A stretch of 43,284 bases of DNA from Patescibacteria group bacterium (GCA_019750255.1 JAIEOU010000010.1:1-43284), one strand, 5' to 3'; counted from the first letter of the stretch, positions 16,236 through 24,457 are shown. A program made the numbers and translations. The notes: a model not told the origin generated them from the letters alone.

Positions 16236-16811
16236 TTATTTGTCTTCTTCCTCGACACTCATGTCACTTGCAGGATCAATTTCAGACTCAAGGTCAATCT
16301 CATCAGACAGCTCAGACTCTGTTTCAGCAGCTATCTCCAGATTGTCTTTGAACGCCTTCTCCAACGTTTCCTCAGCTTCAGTTTCCTCGGCTAGGGATAG
16401 TTCTAGCAAGGCCACGGCATCATCGAGACCAAGACCCTTTGCTTCTTCGATTGCGTTCATATAAACGGCCATTTCGTAATGCTCAACTTCCCTTCCCGCT
16501 CCAGCAATAAGTACATCCCGGAGCTCATCGGGAGCACTGTGTGACGCCACCGTGTCACCATCGGCAATGAGCGCCCGAATCGTTTCTGTCGCCTGCAGTT
16601 CTGGTGGCATTTCGAGCATCCCAAAAATTTGCTCAAGTCGCTGACTCTGCTCTTTCGTTTCTTCGAGATGTGCAAGCAGTCCTGCCTCAAGCTCTGGATT
16701 CGTGGCCGCCTCGGCCATCTTTGGCAGTGCCATTTCAAGCTGCTTCTCAATGTCATAGAGAGTCTTGATGCGCAGATAAAAAGCGCTCGCAGTATCAATT
16801 ATTTTTGCCAT
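16236..16811 (-). CDS. DUF892 (YciE/YciF) ferritin-like protein
   Basis: 191 aa. Residues 8-150 form the four-helix bundle of the DUF892 family: FYLRIKTLYDIEKQLEMALP, HLEETKEQSQRLEQIF, GREVEHYEMAVYMNAIEEA, and LAEETEAEETLEKAF. The carboxylates and His that could bind a di-iron site are present (E in the first two helices, EHYE in the third). Members are induced by stress. An unusual acidic tail of about 35 residues follows. A TATAAA box lies 14 nt before the ATG. Confidence 0.9.
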   Translation of the reverse strand: MAKIIDTASAFYLRIKTLYDIEKQLEMALPKMAEAATNPELEAGLLAHLEETKEQSQRLEQIFGMLEMPPELQATETIRALIADGDTVASHSAPDELRDVLIAGAGREVEHYEMAVYMNAIEEAKGLGLDDAVALLELSLAEETEAEETLEKAFKDNLEIAAETESELSDEIDLESEIDPASDMSVEEEDK

Positions 16812-17035
16812 ATGAGATGCATTATTTTATACCTTAGTAATAAATTACGTTCGCGCACATTGACTCAATTGCTGATTTCTTACGGTATGTGTTCATATAA
16901 AGGCACCGCGTTTCAAAGCGCACGAACCTACCGTATCTCTACAGCCGGTCCTGTGAACCATCTCATTACAACCACACCGGCCTTACGTGTATGGACCACT
17001 TACACAGTGGGCACCATCAGCTGAATTTTATATTT

Positions 17036-17665
17036 TTAATGCCTGCTGCGCTCGAACGCTCTTAATCCACTCGCAAACCGCGTCGCTCCACCATGAGCAG
17101 GATGGCGTATCCTGATCGCCGGTATACCCATGTATCGTAGTGTCCCTTCAGCGATTCGCCCCACAGCTATCACATGCTCAATTTCATAGAGTTCTATGAG
17201 GCGTTGTATAAATTGTCGGCCGATTGACACCTCGACCGGTTTTGGTGCCCGGTTACTATAGATGTTGTCGGGTTTATGCGGATGGAATGGATAGGCCGCC
17301 CATGTGAGTGGGTAAAAATCCAAGCTATCAAATGTTTGCCAGACAATACTCGCACTTGCCTCCGCCCGCGGCGCATAGGAATGTTCGATTCCAAATACAC
17401 TTTTATCAGAAAAAAACGGATGACTAAGTACTAATGTTTCTGAAGCAAATGGTACCCCCACCCTCCCAACTCCACGATATCCGGGAGCCTCACCCACAAG
17501 CAGAACCTTCGGGTTGAGCGTATACATCTTCATAAAATAGCCAAAGAGATTGCCTCGTCTCAGTTTATTCCCAGAACGAGAATAATCCCACGGATTTATA
17601 ACGTATGGGGTAAGCGGTTGCTGCGCTAAATCTTCAATAAATTTCTTTATTTCTGACTCAAACAT
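17036..17665 (-). CDS. uracil-DNA glycosylase family protein
   Basis: About 209 aa. Motif A is VLLVGEAPGYRGVGRVGVPF and motif B is RHPAHGGATRF near the C-terminus, both matching the single-domain family that removes uracil or other deaminated bases from DNA. The water-activating residue of classical UDG is not obvious, so catalytic type is uncertain. Its 8-nt spacing from TGtTACATT (17674-17682) supports the ATG at 17665 over the upstream ATG at 17692. It is a single gene flanked by noncoding DNA (16812-17035 has nothing recognisable). Confidence 0.85.
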   Translation of the reverse strand: MFESEIKKFIEDLAQQPLTPYVINPWDYSRSGNKLRRGNLFGYFMKMYTLNPKVLLVGEAPGYRGVGRVGVPFASETLVLSHPFFSDKSVFGIEHSYAPRAEASASIVWQTFDSLDFYPLTWAAYPFHPHKPDNIYSNRAPKPVEVSIGRQFIQRLIELYEIEHVIAVGRIAEGTLRYMGIPAIRIRHPAHGGATRFASGLRAFERSRH

Positions 17666-17673
17666 ATTTAAAT

Positions 17674-17682
17674 AATGTAACA
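17674..17682 (-). promoter_or_regulatory. extended -10 of the UDG-family gene, leaderless type
   Basis: TGtTACATT on the minus strand, 8 nt before the ATG at 17665. Confidence 0.55.
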
Positions 17683-17846
17683 CTTCAAACATCCTTCATA
17701 GCTTGCCATTATCGCAGCCAGAGAGATATACCACGAAAAACCATGCGCGCCTCTGAATTTCTGCCCGTACTCAACTACTAGAAAAAGCAGGTAGAAGAAA
17801 TTCTCTCATGCATACCTGCCCCAGAGACTTCAGATTCCCGATATCA

Positions 17847-18590
17847 TTACTCAAGGGCAAAAGTAGCCCGAACGGTGACCATCACCTCCTTATTCAGGCT
17901 AACTGTGTCGTATGTCCCATAATCACTAATTTCCACCCCACCGAGCGGCAACACCTGCACTACTCCACCCGTAGCGGCTCTAAGCAGACCAACGGTTCGT
18001 CCCGATTCTGCAGCAATCGCATTCGCGCGGTCAGTTGCGTCGCGGATAGCACGGGAAAGGAGCTTCACTCGCATGTCATCTAATTGAGAATAGGTCAGTT
18101 CGAGACCTCCCGAAGCAACCGTATACCCCGCTCCAGAAAGTGGACTCATATTATTGGCGAGCACGGTCAATTTTTCTAATTTACTACTGCGGACCGTAAC
18201 ACTCCGCACGATAGTAAATCCGGTTTGCACCGGTGGGCTGTTTTGTGGGTAAAAGAAATCTGCATTAACAGTTCCAGCCGGGGTTTCGTACTCTGTTAAC
18301 CCCTCCTCTTTTAAATATGACAGCGCCTTATCCACTGCAGCCGCCATTCGCTCGGTGCCCGCTGTCTGATCCGTCAGATCAGTCTTAGTCTCAAAATTGA
18401 TTACCAGCCGGCCAAAATCAGCCACAACGGCTTCTTTCGCCGAGCCAGTTACCGCAACCGTATCTCGAGACAAGGAGATGTCGTACACCACCCAGGTGGT
18501 ATAGAGGACGATAGCACAGAGCGCTACAATAAATAGCGTGGTAGCGGCTACTAGTGGTTGCGAGTAGTCAAATAATTTTTTAATGTTCAT
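17847..18590 (-). CDS. SIMPL-domain (DUF541) protein
   Basis: About 247 aa. One N-terminal transmembrane helix (residues 14-36) is followed by an extracytoplasmic SIMPL domain: VAVTGSAKEAVVADFGRLVI at its start, the helix TDRANAIAAESGRTVG, and the closing VMVTVRATFAL. The family has been linked to oxidative stress protection (E. coli YggE) and to signalling in eukaryotes. A TATACT box with a TTACAA sequence 16 bp upstream ends 8 nt before the ATG at 18590, supporting that start over the in-frame codon at 18644. Confidence 0.9.
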   Translation of the reverse strand: MNIKKLFDYSQPLVAATTLFIVALCAIVLYTTWVVYDISLSRDTVAVTGSAKEAVVADFGRLVINFETKTDLTDQTAGTERMAAAVDKALSYLKEEGLTEYETPAGTVNADFFYPQNSPPVQTGFTIVRSVTVRSSKLEKLTVLANNMSPLSGAGYTVASGGLELTYSQLDDMRVKLLSRAIRDATDRANAIAAESGRTVGLLRAATGGVVQVLPLGGVEISDYGTYDTVSLNKEVMVTVRATFALE

Positions 18591-18598
18591 ACCTAACA

Positions 18599-18604
18599 AG
18601 TATA
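18599..18604 (-). promoter_or_regulatory. -10 box of the SIMPL gene, leaderless type
   Basis: TATACT on the minus strand, 8 nt before the ATG at 18590, with TTACAA 16 bp further upstream as a possible -35. Confidence 0.6.
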
Positions 18605-18663
18605 CTCCGGTCCAGTATAATTGTAAGTATTCATCTCGCCACACTAAGACAGCGTCTTGGTAC

Positions 18664-18728
18664 TCCTGAAGATAAGCTTCGTAAGCTTCGCCTAGGACTC
18701 TCCTAGGCGAAGCTTACGGCTTCCGGAG
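18664..18728. terminator. long two-part hairpin between GNAT and SIMPL genes
   Basis: An inner perfect 17-bp stem (18681-18697/18701-18717, loop CTC) is enclosed by an outer CTCCtGAAG/CTTCcGGAG stem. It lacks a strong U-tract, so it is a terminator or a structured intergenic repeat downstream of the leftward GNAT gene. Confidence 0.6.
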
Positions 18729-18749
18729 CGCATGTTCTCGAATACCTAG

Positions 18750-19292
18750 CTAACCACCATCGACCGGTCGCACCATTTCAATTACGGAAAGACCCTTATA
18801 GGGCGGCAGTTTGGTATCAGTTTTCTTAAAACCGTATCGTACATAAAAGCCGATAGCAGGGTCGTTAAAAGCAAAAGCTTCCAAACGACATGGCGTATCG
18901 CCATCGGCCCAATTCAGAAATTCCTCCATAAGTTTTCCGCCCACCCCCGAACCTTTGGCTTCATTCAGGAGATAAATTGCTTCGAGCTCGTTATACGATT
19001 CGTTTTTGGTGCCATGAAGAAATCCCACTATTTCTCCTGCGCCATTCTTAACAACACGATACAGTACTACATTTGGGCTCGTAAGAGATTCATTGATTAC
19101 ATTCTTTCGGTATGTCGTATCCGCCAAAAGATGTGCCAGCATCGTATCGATAGACTCTCCTGTGAGTCCAGATTCTGGCACGATATAAGTCTCTTTCCAC
19201 GCCTGGATATGCATTGGCGCCAGGGAAATCTCGTCGCCTTCCTGCGGGACTTTAATGGTAAACGCTCTCTCTCTTTCGAAGTGACTTTCCAT
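18750..19292 (-). CDS. GNAT family N-acetyltransferase
   Basis: 180 aa with the GNAT fold. The acetyl-CoA pyrophosphate loop is EAKGSGVGGKLMEEFLNW (a form of Q/RxxGxG/A), preceded by beta-4 YNELEAIYLL and followed by ACRLEAF-like and GFYVRYGFKKTD segments. The substrate is unknown. TATACT (19299-19304) lies 6 nt before the ATG, so the start is well supported and the message is probably leaderless. It is downstream of, and 14 bp from, the HhH gene. Confidence 0.9.
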   Translation of the reverse strand: MESHFERERAFTIKVPQEGDEISLAPMHIQAWKETYIVPESGLTGESIDTMLAHLLADTTYRKNVINESLTSPNVVLYRVVKNGAGEIVGFLHGTKNESYNELEAIYLLNEAKGSGVGGKLMEEFLNWADGDTPCRLEAFAFNDPAIGFYVRYGFKKTDTKLPPYKGLSVIEMVRPVDGG

Positions 19293-19298
19293 CGGAAA

Positions 19299-19304
19299 AG
19301 TATA
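19299..19304 (-). promoter_or_regulatory. -10 box of the GNAT gene, leaderless type
   Basis: TATACT on the minus strand, 6 nt before the ATG at 19292. Confidence 0.5.
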
Positions 19305-19306
19305 CC

Positions 19307-19591
19307 TTAAAGATTAGGATACTCCTTCTTCCTCGTTTTAGTGTAGCTCCACCACGGACAAGAAGGCGCGCCATTCATAAAATCAATGGCGGCCATATAG
19401 GTATCAAGAACACACGGGTCCTGACGTACGCCTCTTATAGTACACATTTTTTTGTAGAGTTTCAGTGGGTCCTTTAGAACTAAATCCTTTGGGGCTTTCA
19501 AGCCTAAAATAGCAAAATCTCTTGCCATGGCCGGACCTACATTGGGAATATCTTGGAATTTTTTCACTTCATTAGCTGTTTTCGCCTTCAT
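19307..19591 (-). CDS. Cdd1-like helix-hairpin-helix protein
   Basis: 94 aa matching the Pathogenicity locus/Cdd1 family: an HhH motif FQDIPNVGPAMARDFAILG, then DPLKLYKKMCTIRGV, RQDPCVLDTYMAAIDF and GAPSCPWWSYTKTRKKE. The HhH suggests DNA binding, but the family has no settled function; some members are annotated as mitomycin resistance. An extended -10 (TGCTATACT, 19598-19606) ends 6 nt before the ATG. Confidence 0.9.
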   Translation of the reverse strand: MKAKTANEVKKFQDIPNVGPAMARDFAILGLKAPKDLVLKDPLKLYKKMCTIRGVRQDPCVLDTYMAAIDFMNGAPSCPWWSYTKTRKKEYPNL

Positions 19592-19597
19592 AAAGCA

Positions 19598-19606
19598 AGT
19601 ATAGCA
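19598..19606 (-). promoter_or_regulatory. extended -10 of the Cdd1-like gene, leaderless type
   Basis: TGCTATACT on the minus strand, 6 nt before the ATG at 19591. Confidence 0.65.
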
Positions 19607-19653
19607 AAATTCGAAAAATGGCTATCGAGTGCGATGTTTGAACAGTCCCAGCC

Positions 19654-20076
19654 CTAGGTACTGGGGTCAAATTCCACAACCCATTCAATACCATACTTGT
19701 CTCTAAACATTCCGAAAGCAGCGCCTTCTGAACTCACATCAAGTGGTAGCTCCACCTGTCCACCCTCCGAAAGTGCGTTAAAAATTTTCTCTGCTTCATC
19801 TATATCATTTGCCGCTACCTGGATTTTACTACGGTTTTCGTTTTCATTTACCTTCCCCATAAATTCCGGTACATCGTTCCCGACGAGTGTGTTGCCGCCT
19901 ACCGGTAATACAATCTTCATTATTTTGCGCGCGTCTACTTCAGCAACCGGGAATTCGGGCGTAGCGATTTCTTTAAAACGAATTATTTTAGAGAATTCCC
20001 CACCAAATACCGATTGGTAGAAGGTAAACGCTTCTTCAGCATTGCCGTTAAAATTAATCCAAGGATTTATTGTCAT
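19654..20076 (-). CDS. VOC/PhnB-like domain protein
   Basis: About 140 aa: PWINFNGNAEEAFTFYQSVF at the start, VDARKIMKIVLPVGG in the middle and FGMFRDKYGIEWVVEF at the end, the pattern of the PhnB-like glyoxalase/VOC subgroup. The usual metal ligands of VOC enzymes are not all evident, and the substrate is unknown. TATAAT (20084-20089) lies 7 nt before the ATG at 20076; the frame is open to 20130. Confidence 0.88.
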   Translation of the reverse strand: MTINPWINFNGNAEEAFTFYQSVFGGEFSKIIRFKEIATPEFPVAEVDARKIMKIVLPVGGNTLVGNDVPEFMGKVNENENRSKIQVAANDIDEAEKIFNALSEGGQVELPLDVSSEGAAFGMFRDKYGIEWVVEFDPST

Positions 20077-20083
20077 AGAGGTA

Positions 20084-20089
20084 ATTATA
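20084..20089 (-). promoter_or_regulatory. -10 box of the VOC gene, leaderless type
   Basis: Consensus TATAAT on the minus strand, 7 nt before the ATG at 20076. Confidence 0.6.
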
Positions 20090-20170
20090 GCGCTGAAATA
20101 ATTTAGAACTACTGACTCAATCGTGTGCAAGGATAACTTTTATATCTTAACCACCACCCACTCGCCTTCT

Positions 20171-20353
20171 TCAGATGAAATTCATTAATAGTTCTGATAT
20201 CTTAAAGAAATAAGATAGGAGAAAAAACCCAATTAAAGATACGACGAAAAGAATAATAACTGTATTTCTTTTAGGTTCCACCATTGCTAAGTTTCCAATA
20301 ACCAAAAATATCGTCGCAATAAAAGCCATAAGTAACGAATACAGCATATCCAT
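20171..20353 (-). CDS. 60-aa membrane protein
   Basis: Two hydrophobic helices (residues 4-20 and 28-48) separated by EPKRN, ending in a short amphipathic tail. The family is not recognisable. The start at 20353 is fixed by the extended -10 TGTTATAAT (20360-20368), 6 nt upstream; a second Met lies two codons later. The gene ends with TGA. It sits at the edge of the tRNA-fragment region, with a tRNA 3'-end copy (20378-20400) just upstream of its promoter. Confidence 0.6.
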   Translation of the reverse strand: MDMLYSLLMAFIATIFLVIGNLAMVEPKRNTVIILFVVSLIGFFLLSYFFKISELLMNFI

Positions 20354-20359
20354 AAGTGG

Positions 20360-20368
20360 ATTATAACA
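20360..20368 (-). promoter_or_regulatory. extended -10 of the 60-aa membrane protein gene, leaderless type
   Basis: TGTTATAAT on the minus strand, 6 nt before the ATG at 20353. Confidence 0.65.
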
Positions 20369-20377
20369 ATGGTTATT

Positions 20378-20400
20378 TGCTGCCGGACGAGGACTCGAAC
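20378..20400 (-). repeat. tRNA 3'-end fragment, copy A
   Basis: 23 bp identical to 22829-22851. On the minus strand it reads GTTCGAGTCCTCGTCCGGCA then GCA, i.e. T-loop, T-stem 3' strand and acceptor 3' strand of a tRNA, but no tRNA body precedes it. Confidence 0.8.
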
Positions 20401-20489
20401 GGACCGCAGCTAGCACGAGACGCGTTCTATGAATGGCTATATTTCTACTCTTTCAAAAGACCAAGCAATGGCTTTGCTAGCGACAATTT

Positions 20490-21929
20490 CTAGGACTCAA
20501 GGCGAGTAAAAAGATTTTGTGGTTTTTGATTTTTTAAAACTGCTTTCGTAATTATAGTACTGGTTTCTGGAATAATTGGTTGTAATAACATCCCTATGTA
20601 AAAAAGACTACTGACAAGCTCAGAAATAATTTTTTGTGCTGCTGGTTTATCATCTTTAACTAGCTTAAACGGTTCTGTTTCAGTAATTCGCTCATCGAGG
20701 TATTGCACCTTGCTCCAGATAAAGTCGCAGGCTGCTTGAAAGTTATAAGTATTGAGTGCTGTGAGGTATTCCTCTGGAAACTGTTCAATCTGCCGCTTTT
20801 CAATTTTGCCCTCGAGATAGGTTTCTGCCATTTTCATAATCCGAGCAGTAAGGTTACCAAGTCCATTCACTAAGTTTGCCGTATAATACTCATCCATCTT
20901 CTCCCAAGTTAAATCAGAGTCATCAACCGGATGTACGTGACGCAGAAGAATATAGCGAGTCGCATCTGTACCGTATCTCTCAACCATCTCATATGGTGAA
21001 ATGGTGTTGCCGAGACTCTTGCTCATTTTGCGCCCGCCACTGTTGATGAAACCATGATAGAAAATAACATCAGTCTGCTTTAAGCCAGCTGATATGAGCA
21101 TAGCCTGCCAAATAATCGACTGAAAGCGGGGCTGATCCTTGCCAGCCATTTGTAGTACGTCACCATTAATCCAGAACTTTTTGAATTCCCCGCCTTCCTC
21201 AGGCCAACCAAGTGTAGAGATATAGTTAGTCAGTGCATCGAACCATACATACATTACATGCTCACTATCATCAGGTACAGGCACCCCCCAATCCATCCGA
21301 CTTGTGTGCCGTGAAATAGAGAGGTCTTCGAGACCTCCCTTAACAAAATCTAAAGCCCACTTTCGCTGCCAGTCAGGCAGAGTTCGCACCTCATCTTGTA
21401 GATACTCCGTCAATTGAGCTTGATAATTGGAAAGTTTAAAGAAGTAATTTTCTTCTTCCACTTCTTCAACAGGTTTTAAATGAATGGGGCAACACTTATT
21501 TGGATCAAGCTCAGATTCTCTATAGAATAGTTCGCAACCAACACAATAGAGCCCAGTGTATTTTTTTTTATAAATATCACCCTTCGCATCACAACGTCGC
21601 CAAATCTCCTGCGCCGCTGAGATATGCTGTGCGTCTGTAGTACGAATAAAAGCATTATAAGAAAGATTGAGCACTCCCCTAAGCTCATTAAAAGTAGCAG
21701 CATACCGATCAACGTACGTTTGTCGAACTTCTCCAAGCTCATCAGCTTTTTGAGCAATTTTTTGACCATGCTCATCAGTACCAGTACTAAAAAAAACCTC
21801 ATGGCCCATCATGCGCCAATAACGGGCCAATGTATCAGCCTGCACAATCTCTAGTGCAAATCCAATATGGGGCTTATCATTAACATAAGGTAACGTCGTG
21901 GTTATATAACGGTTTTTTTTATTAGACAT
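20490..21929 (-). CDS. metG: methionyl-tRNA synthetase
   Basis: 479 aa class Ia synthetase charging tRNA-Met. The HIGH motif is PHIGFALE (residues 20-27) and the KMSKS motif is at 301-305. The connective-peptide zinc knuckle is CVGC (129-132) with a second half CCPIH (146-150), so the fourth ligand may be His. The anticodon-binding helical domain ends near residue 479; there is no C-terminal EMAP/Trbp111 dimerisation domain, as in many short MetGs. The gene is more AT-rich than most of the window and lies between tRNA 3'-end repeats. Confidence 0.97.
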   Translation of the reverse strand: MSNKKNRYITTTLPYVNDKPHIGFALEIVQADTLARYWRMMGHEVFFSTGTDEHGQKIAQKADELGEVRQTYVDRYAATFNELRGVLNLSYNAFIRTTDAQHISAAQEIWRRCDAKGDIYKKKYTGLYCVGCELFYRESELDPNKCCPIHLKPVEEVEEENYFFKLSNYQAQLTEYLQDEVRTLPDWQRKWALDFVKGGLEDLSISRHTSRMDWGVPVPDDSEHVMYVWFDALTNYISTLGWPEEGGEFKKFWINGDVLQMAGKDQPRFQSIIWQAMLISAGLKQTDVIFYHGFINSGGRKMSKSLGNTISPYEMVERYGTDATRYILLRHVHPVDDSDLTWEKMDEYYTANLVNGLGNLTARIMKMAETYLEGKIEKRQIEQFPEEYLTALNTYNFQAACDFIWSKVQYLDERITETEPFKLVKDDKPAAQKIISELVSSLFYIGMLLQPIIPETSTIITKAVLKNQKPQNLFTRLES

Positions 21930-21951
21930 AGTATTGAAATCACTTTAGCAC

Positions 21952-21988
21952 AAACTAAAAAGAAAATCGCCGACCGAAGCCGGCGATT
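21952..21988 (-). terminator. intrinsic terminator of the GRDP-like gene
   Basis: 8-bp G/C stem (21965-21972/21981-21988); on the minus strand it is followed by TTTTCTTTTT, a classic rho-independent form. Confidence 0.85.
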
Positions 21989-22013
21989 CGAAGTTTGTCA
22001 CCACCTGAGCGTT

Positions 22014-22484
22014 TCAGGTGTCCGTGCAACAGCACATGACCACGCAGCGGTTTTCGTAACCGACTTCGCGGCCGAAGTGCTTCACGTAGAGCTCGCCCGA
22101 ACGCGTGGCGACTTCCTGTGTCGGCATTGCCGGATTGTGGTGAAGGAAGTAGCCGAAGTAGTCCTGACAGTCCTCGGCGTACTGACGGGTGTTGAGGACA
22201 TGCTGATGCCAGACCAGATCGATATCGTGGCAGGGCATGAGCGGGACGCCGCGGTACATCTTCGCCAGAGCGAGGTAGTTGCGGTACTTTCGTACGCAAT
22301 CGTTCACACGCTCTTCGGTGAGAGTGGACTTGCCGGCTTTCTTCTCGTCGAGAAGGATCTGCTCGACCACGTACGACAGGTCAAACGTGGGCAGCGGAAT
22401 CTGGTTGCCGTCATCGTCCAAGACGAAGCTGGTAGACACAGCAGTCGGTGTTGCTCTGACAGTTTGAAGGAACTGATCATTCAT
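22014..22484 (-). CDS. glycine-rich-domain-protein-like (DUF1399/GRDP) family protein, probably acquired
   Basis: About 156 aa containing the family core PCHDIDLVWHQHVLNTRQYA followed by EDCQDYFGYFLHHNP, known from GRDP-like proteins of plants, fungi and bacteria; biochemical role unknown. It ends with a Cys-rich CVVMCCCTDT. It stands out from its surroundings: higher GC and GC-ending codons, a consensus AAAGGAG 7 nt before the ATG, a 5' leader of about 60 nt, and a strong terminator, whereas its neighbours are AT-rich and lack Shine-Dalgarno sites. This suggests horizontal transfer. Confidence 0.8.
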   Translation of the reverse strand: MNDQFLQTVRATPTAVSTSFVLDDDGNQIPLPTFDLSYVVEQILLDEKKAGKSTLTEERVNDCVRKYRNYLALAKMYRGVPLMPCHDIDLVWHQHVLNTRQYAEDCQDYFGYFLHHNPAMPTQEVATRSGELYVKHFGREVGYENRCVVMCCCTDT

Positions 22485-22490
22485 TGGAGA

Positions 22491-22545
22491 TCTCCTTTTC
22501 AAAGGTTTAGTACGACTTGATCAGGGTCGTAATCGCAGTATACAT
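22491..22545 (-). promoter_or_regulatory. ribosome binding site, leader and promoter of the GRDP-like gene
   Basis: AAAGGAG lies 7 nt before the ATG at 22484. Upstream are an inverted repeat TACGAC...GTCGTA (22510-22530) and a TATACT box near 22538-22545, giving a conventional leader unlike the leaderless pattern around it. Confidence 0.6.
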
Positions 22546-22686
22546 TTTATTCTAATTATTTCAATACCATATACGATTTCAGCTGATTTTAAGGACTTAT
22601 TTCAAGCAACTCGTGCTACGCACGTGTTGACTACCCCTCAAAAGGTATCGGGCTTTTTTACTGTATAAACATAAAAACCCCCCCAT

Positions 22687-22851
22687 CTAGGACTCGAACT
22701 AAGATAGTGGCTTAAAATAAGCTTTTTCTAATTTCAGCGAAAAACACAAAAGTTCGAGCCCATGACTCGTTCTGAAACTACATTGCAAAATATAGCGATT
22801 TTAGGAGACACGGTCTGTCTCACATGACTGCTGCCGGACGAGGACTCGAAC
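22687..22851. repeat. diverged intergenic repeat copy 1, ending in tRNA 3'-end fragment B
   Basis: Aligns over its length with 24486-24651. Shared blocks include CTAGGAC, GGCT(T/C)AAAATAA, CGAG(C/T)CCATGACTC, TTGCAAAATATAGC, a GAGAC...GTCTC hairpin and CACATG(A/G)CTGCTGCCG. The last 23 bp (22829-22851) are identical to 20378-20400 and match a tRNA T-arm plus acceptor 3' strand. The rest of 22546-22880 contains no gene. Confidence 0.8.
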
Positions 22852-22880
22852 CCCTCTCGGTCGCCCTTAACTGGTCATAA

Positions 22881-23915
22881 TTAAAATTGAGCAAAGATCC
22901 TTTTATTTAAGCCATCAATTCGTACTTTACCGCCATACGGCATTGGAATCTGTGGGTCTGTATGACCAAAATTCATGTTCTGGATCACTGGAATCTCTGT
23001 ATTGTATTGTCGCACAGCTCGCATCACTGTCTCCTGCTGTTGCTTGAGATACTCTGCTTTCAGCTCAGGTGTGTTCGGTTTATCAAATTCCCACGCTTTA
23101 GCTCGACCTACTAACACTCCTTGTACTCGCGCTAAAATACCTCGCTCACCGAGTGCACGAAATACTCTAAATACATAATCTGCAGATGGTATTTCTTCAG
23201 ATGTTTCGAGCATAAGTACAATGTACTCAAACTGTTCTAAAGTAGGAATCTGTACTCCGTGACGAAGCATTTCATCTACCGATTCGACACACCCACCCCA
23301 CAAATAACCTTCGGTATTTTTATTACCGTTCCAGATAAATCCTTCATTTAACCAATGTTGTCTTTTTGTCTTCAAAAGAGACGCGTCATCCCAATCAAGC
23401 CCTTGGTCGTTATACGTTTCAGATGCAATTAATTCAAACTCATCTTCTTCGAACAATGCATGCTTAATATACTTAACAGTGTACTCATCCATTTCTCCTT
23501 GCATAGCAAATTGCGTAAAGAGTGAACCACCGTAGTATGACGGAATACCATTCAAGAAAAGAAAATTACAAAAATGTGAGTTATCACTGTATCCAAAAAA
23601 CGGCTTAGGATTATTTACAAATGGTTCAGCGGGGAGATTCTTTATGTATGTCACCTGGTCGTCTCCCCCAATCGTGGCGATTACCGCTTTGATTGCAGGA
23701 TCTTGAAATGCAGCAATAAGATCAGCTGAACGTTCTTCTGCTGAAGCACCAAGTTTAGCAGTAGTAGGATACTCAACCGGCACTAAACCGAAGACTGTTT
23801 CTAGTCGCTCGAGTCCAAGTTTGTATACATCGGGAAATCGTCCTGGTGCAGCGAAGCTTGGTGAAAGGACAGCCACCTTATCTCCCTTGACTAACTTAGA
23901 AAATTTCTTATTCAT
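22881..23915 (-). CDS. S66 family peptidase (LD-carboxypeptidase/MccF-like)
   Basis: 344 aa. The Ser nucleophile elbow is FFGYSDNSHF, the catalytic Glu lies in LMLETSEEIPSADYV, and the His is in MNFGHTDPQIPMPYG, the Ser-Glu-His set of the S66 family. The N-terminal KGDKVAVLSPS is also typical. Members are LD-carboxypeptidases recycling murein peptides or MccF-type immunity peptidases against microcin C; the length and insertion pattern favour the MccF-like branch. It begins 7 nt after the NUDIX stop, so the two form a pair. Confidence 0.92.
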   Translation of the reverse strand: MNKKFSKLVKGDKVAVLSPSFAAPGRFPDVYKLGLERLETVFGLVPVEYPTTAKLGASAEERSADLIAAFQDPAIKAVIATIGGDDQVTYIKNLPAEPFVNNPKPFFGYSDNSHFCNFLFLNGIPSYYGGSLFTQFAMQGEMDEYTVKYIKHALFEEDEFELIASETYNDQGLDWDDASLLKTKRQHWLNEGFIWNGNKNTEGYLWGGCVESVDEMLRHGVQIPTLEQFEYIVLMLETSEEIPSADYVFRVFRALGERGILARVQGVLVGRAKAWEFDKPNTPELKAEYLKQQQETVMRAVRQYNTEIPVIQNMNFGHTDPQIPMPYGGKVRIDGLNKRIFAQF

Positions 23916-23922
23916 AAAATAT

Positions 23923-24441
23923 TTAATTACTGGACTTCAAGTACTCCTCCAAAAAACTAATCTCCCTTTTCAAAATAAAGTGTCCTTCAAACTTTCCGGG
24001 TGTATCTGTCTTCATTTTCGCTAACACTTCTTTCGGCGGAAGCCAGAGCGTTTCGTGACCCTCCTCAATCTCCCCTTCTTCTAGTGCAGGTTCTCCAATT
24101 TCACCAATCACTTCAGCAACGTAACAATACGATATATGGAGTAGCTTATATTTATTTCGATATTCGATCGTCATACCAACAGGGCGAATGATGGTACAGT
24201 CACAACCCACCTCTTCTTTTACCTCCCTTTTTAGTGCATCTTCGATAGACTCACCTGCATCAACACCACCACCTGGTAGCTTGTGGTATGTATAGGTCTT
24301 TAGATACTGGGTAGCCATTTGACCATCTTGGTTAAGTAATATTACTCGAGCACTCTTACGGAGCTGATATTCGGATCCAAGTAGTTCAAACTGATCACTT
24401 AACCCAAGTGTACCTTCACTAATTTCAGCAAGTAATTTCAT
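23923..24441 (-). CDS. NUDIX hydrolase
   Basis: About 172 aa with an intact Nudix box, GGGVDAGESIEDALKREVKE followed by EVG, which binds the catalytic metals. It should cleave a nucleoside diphosphate linked to another moiety; the substrate is unknown. The extended -10 TGCTATAAT (24449-24457) ends 7 nt before the ATG at 24441, which selects it over Mets at 24450 and 24477. It is transcribed with the S66 peptidase, a pairing that would fit removal of a toxic nucleotide-peptide, though this is only inference. Confidence 0.92.
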   Translation of the reverse strand: MKLLAEISEGTLGLSDQFELLGSEYQLRKSARVILLNQDGQMATQYLKTYTYHKLPGGGVDAGESIEDALKREVKEEVGCDCTIIRPVGMTIEYRNKYKLLHISYCYVAEVIGEIGEPALEEGEIEEGHETLWLPPKEVLAKMKTDTPGKFEGHFILKREISFLEEYLKSSN

Positions 24442-24448
24442 AATAGTC

Positions 24449-24457
24449 ATTATAGCA
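24449..24457 (-). promoter_or_regulatory. extended -10 of the NUDIX-S66 pair, leaderless type
   Basis: Consensus TGCTATAAT on the minus strand, 7 nt before the ATG at 24441. Confidence 0.7.

Noticed and set aside
22829-22880. Complete tRNA gene ending at the 22829 fragment
   Set aside because: Upstream of the T-arm there is no anticodon or D-arm; the sequence runs into the S66 peptidase stop region.
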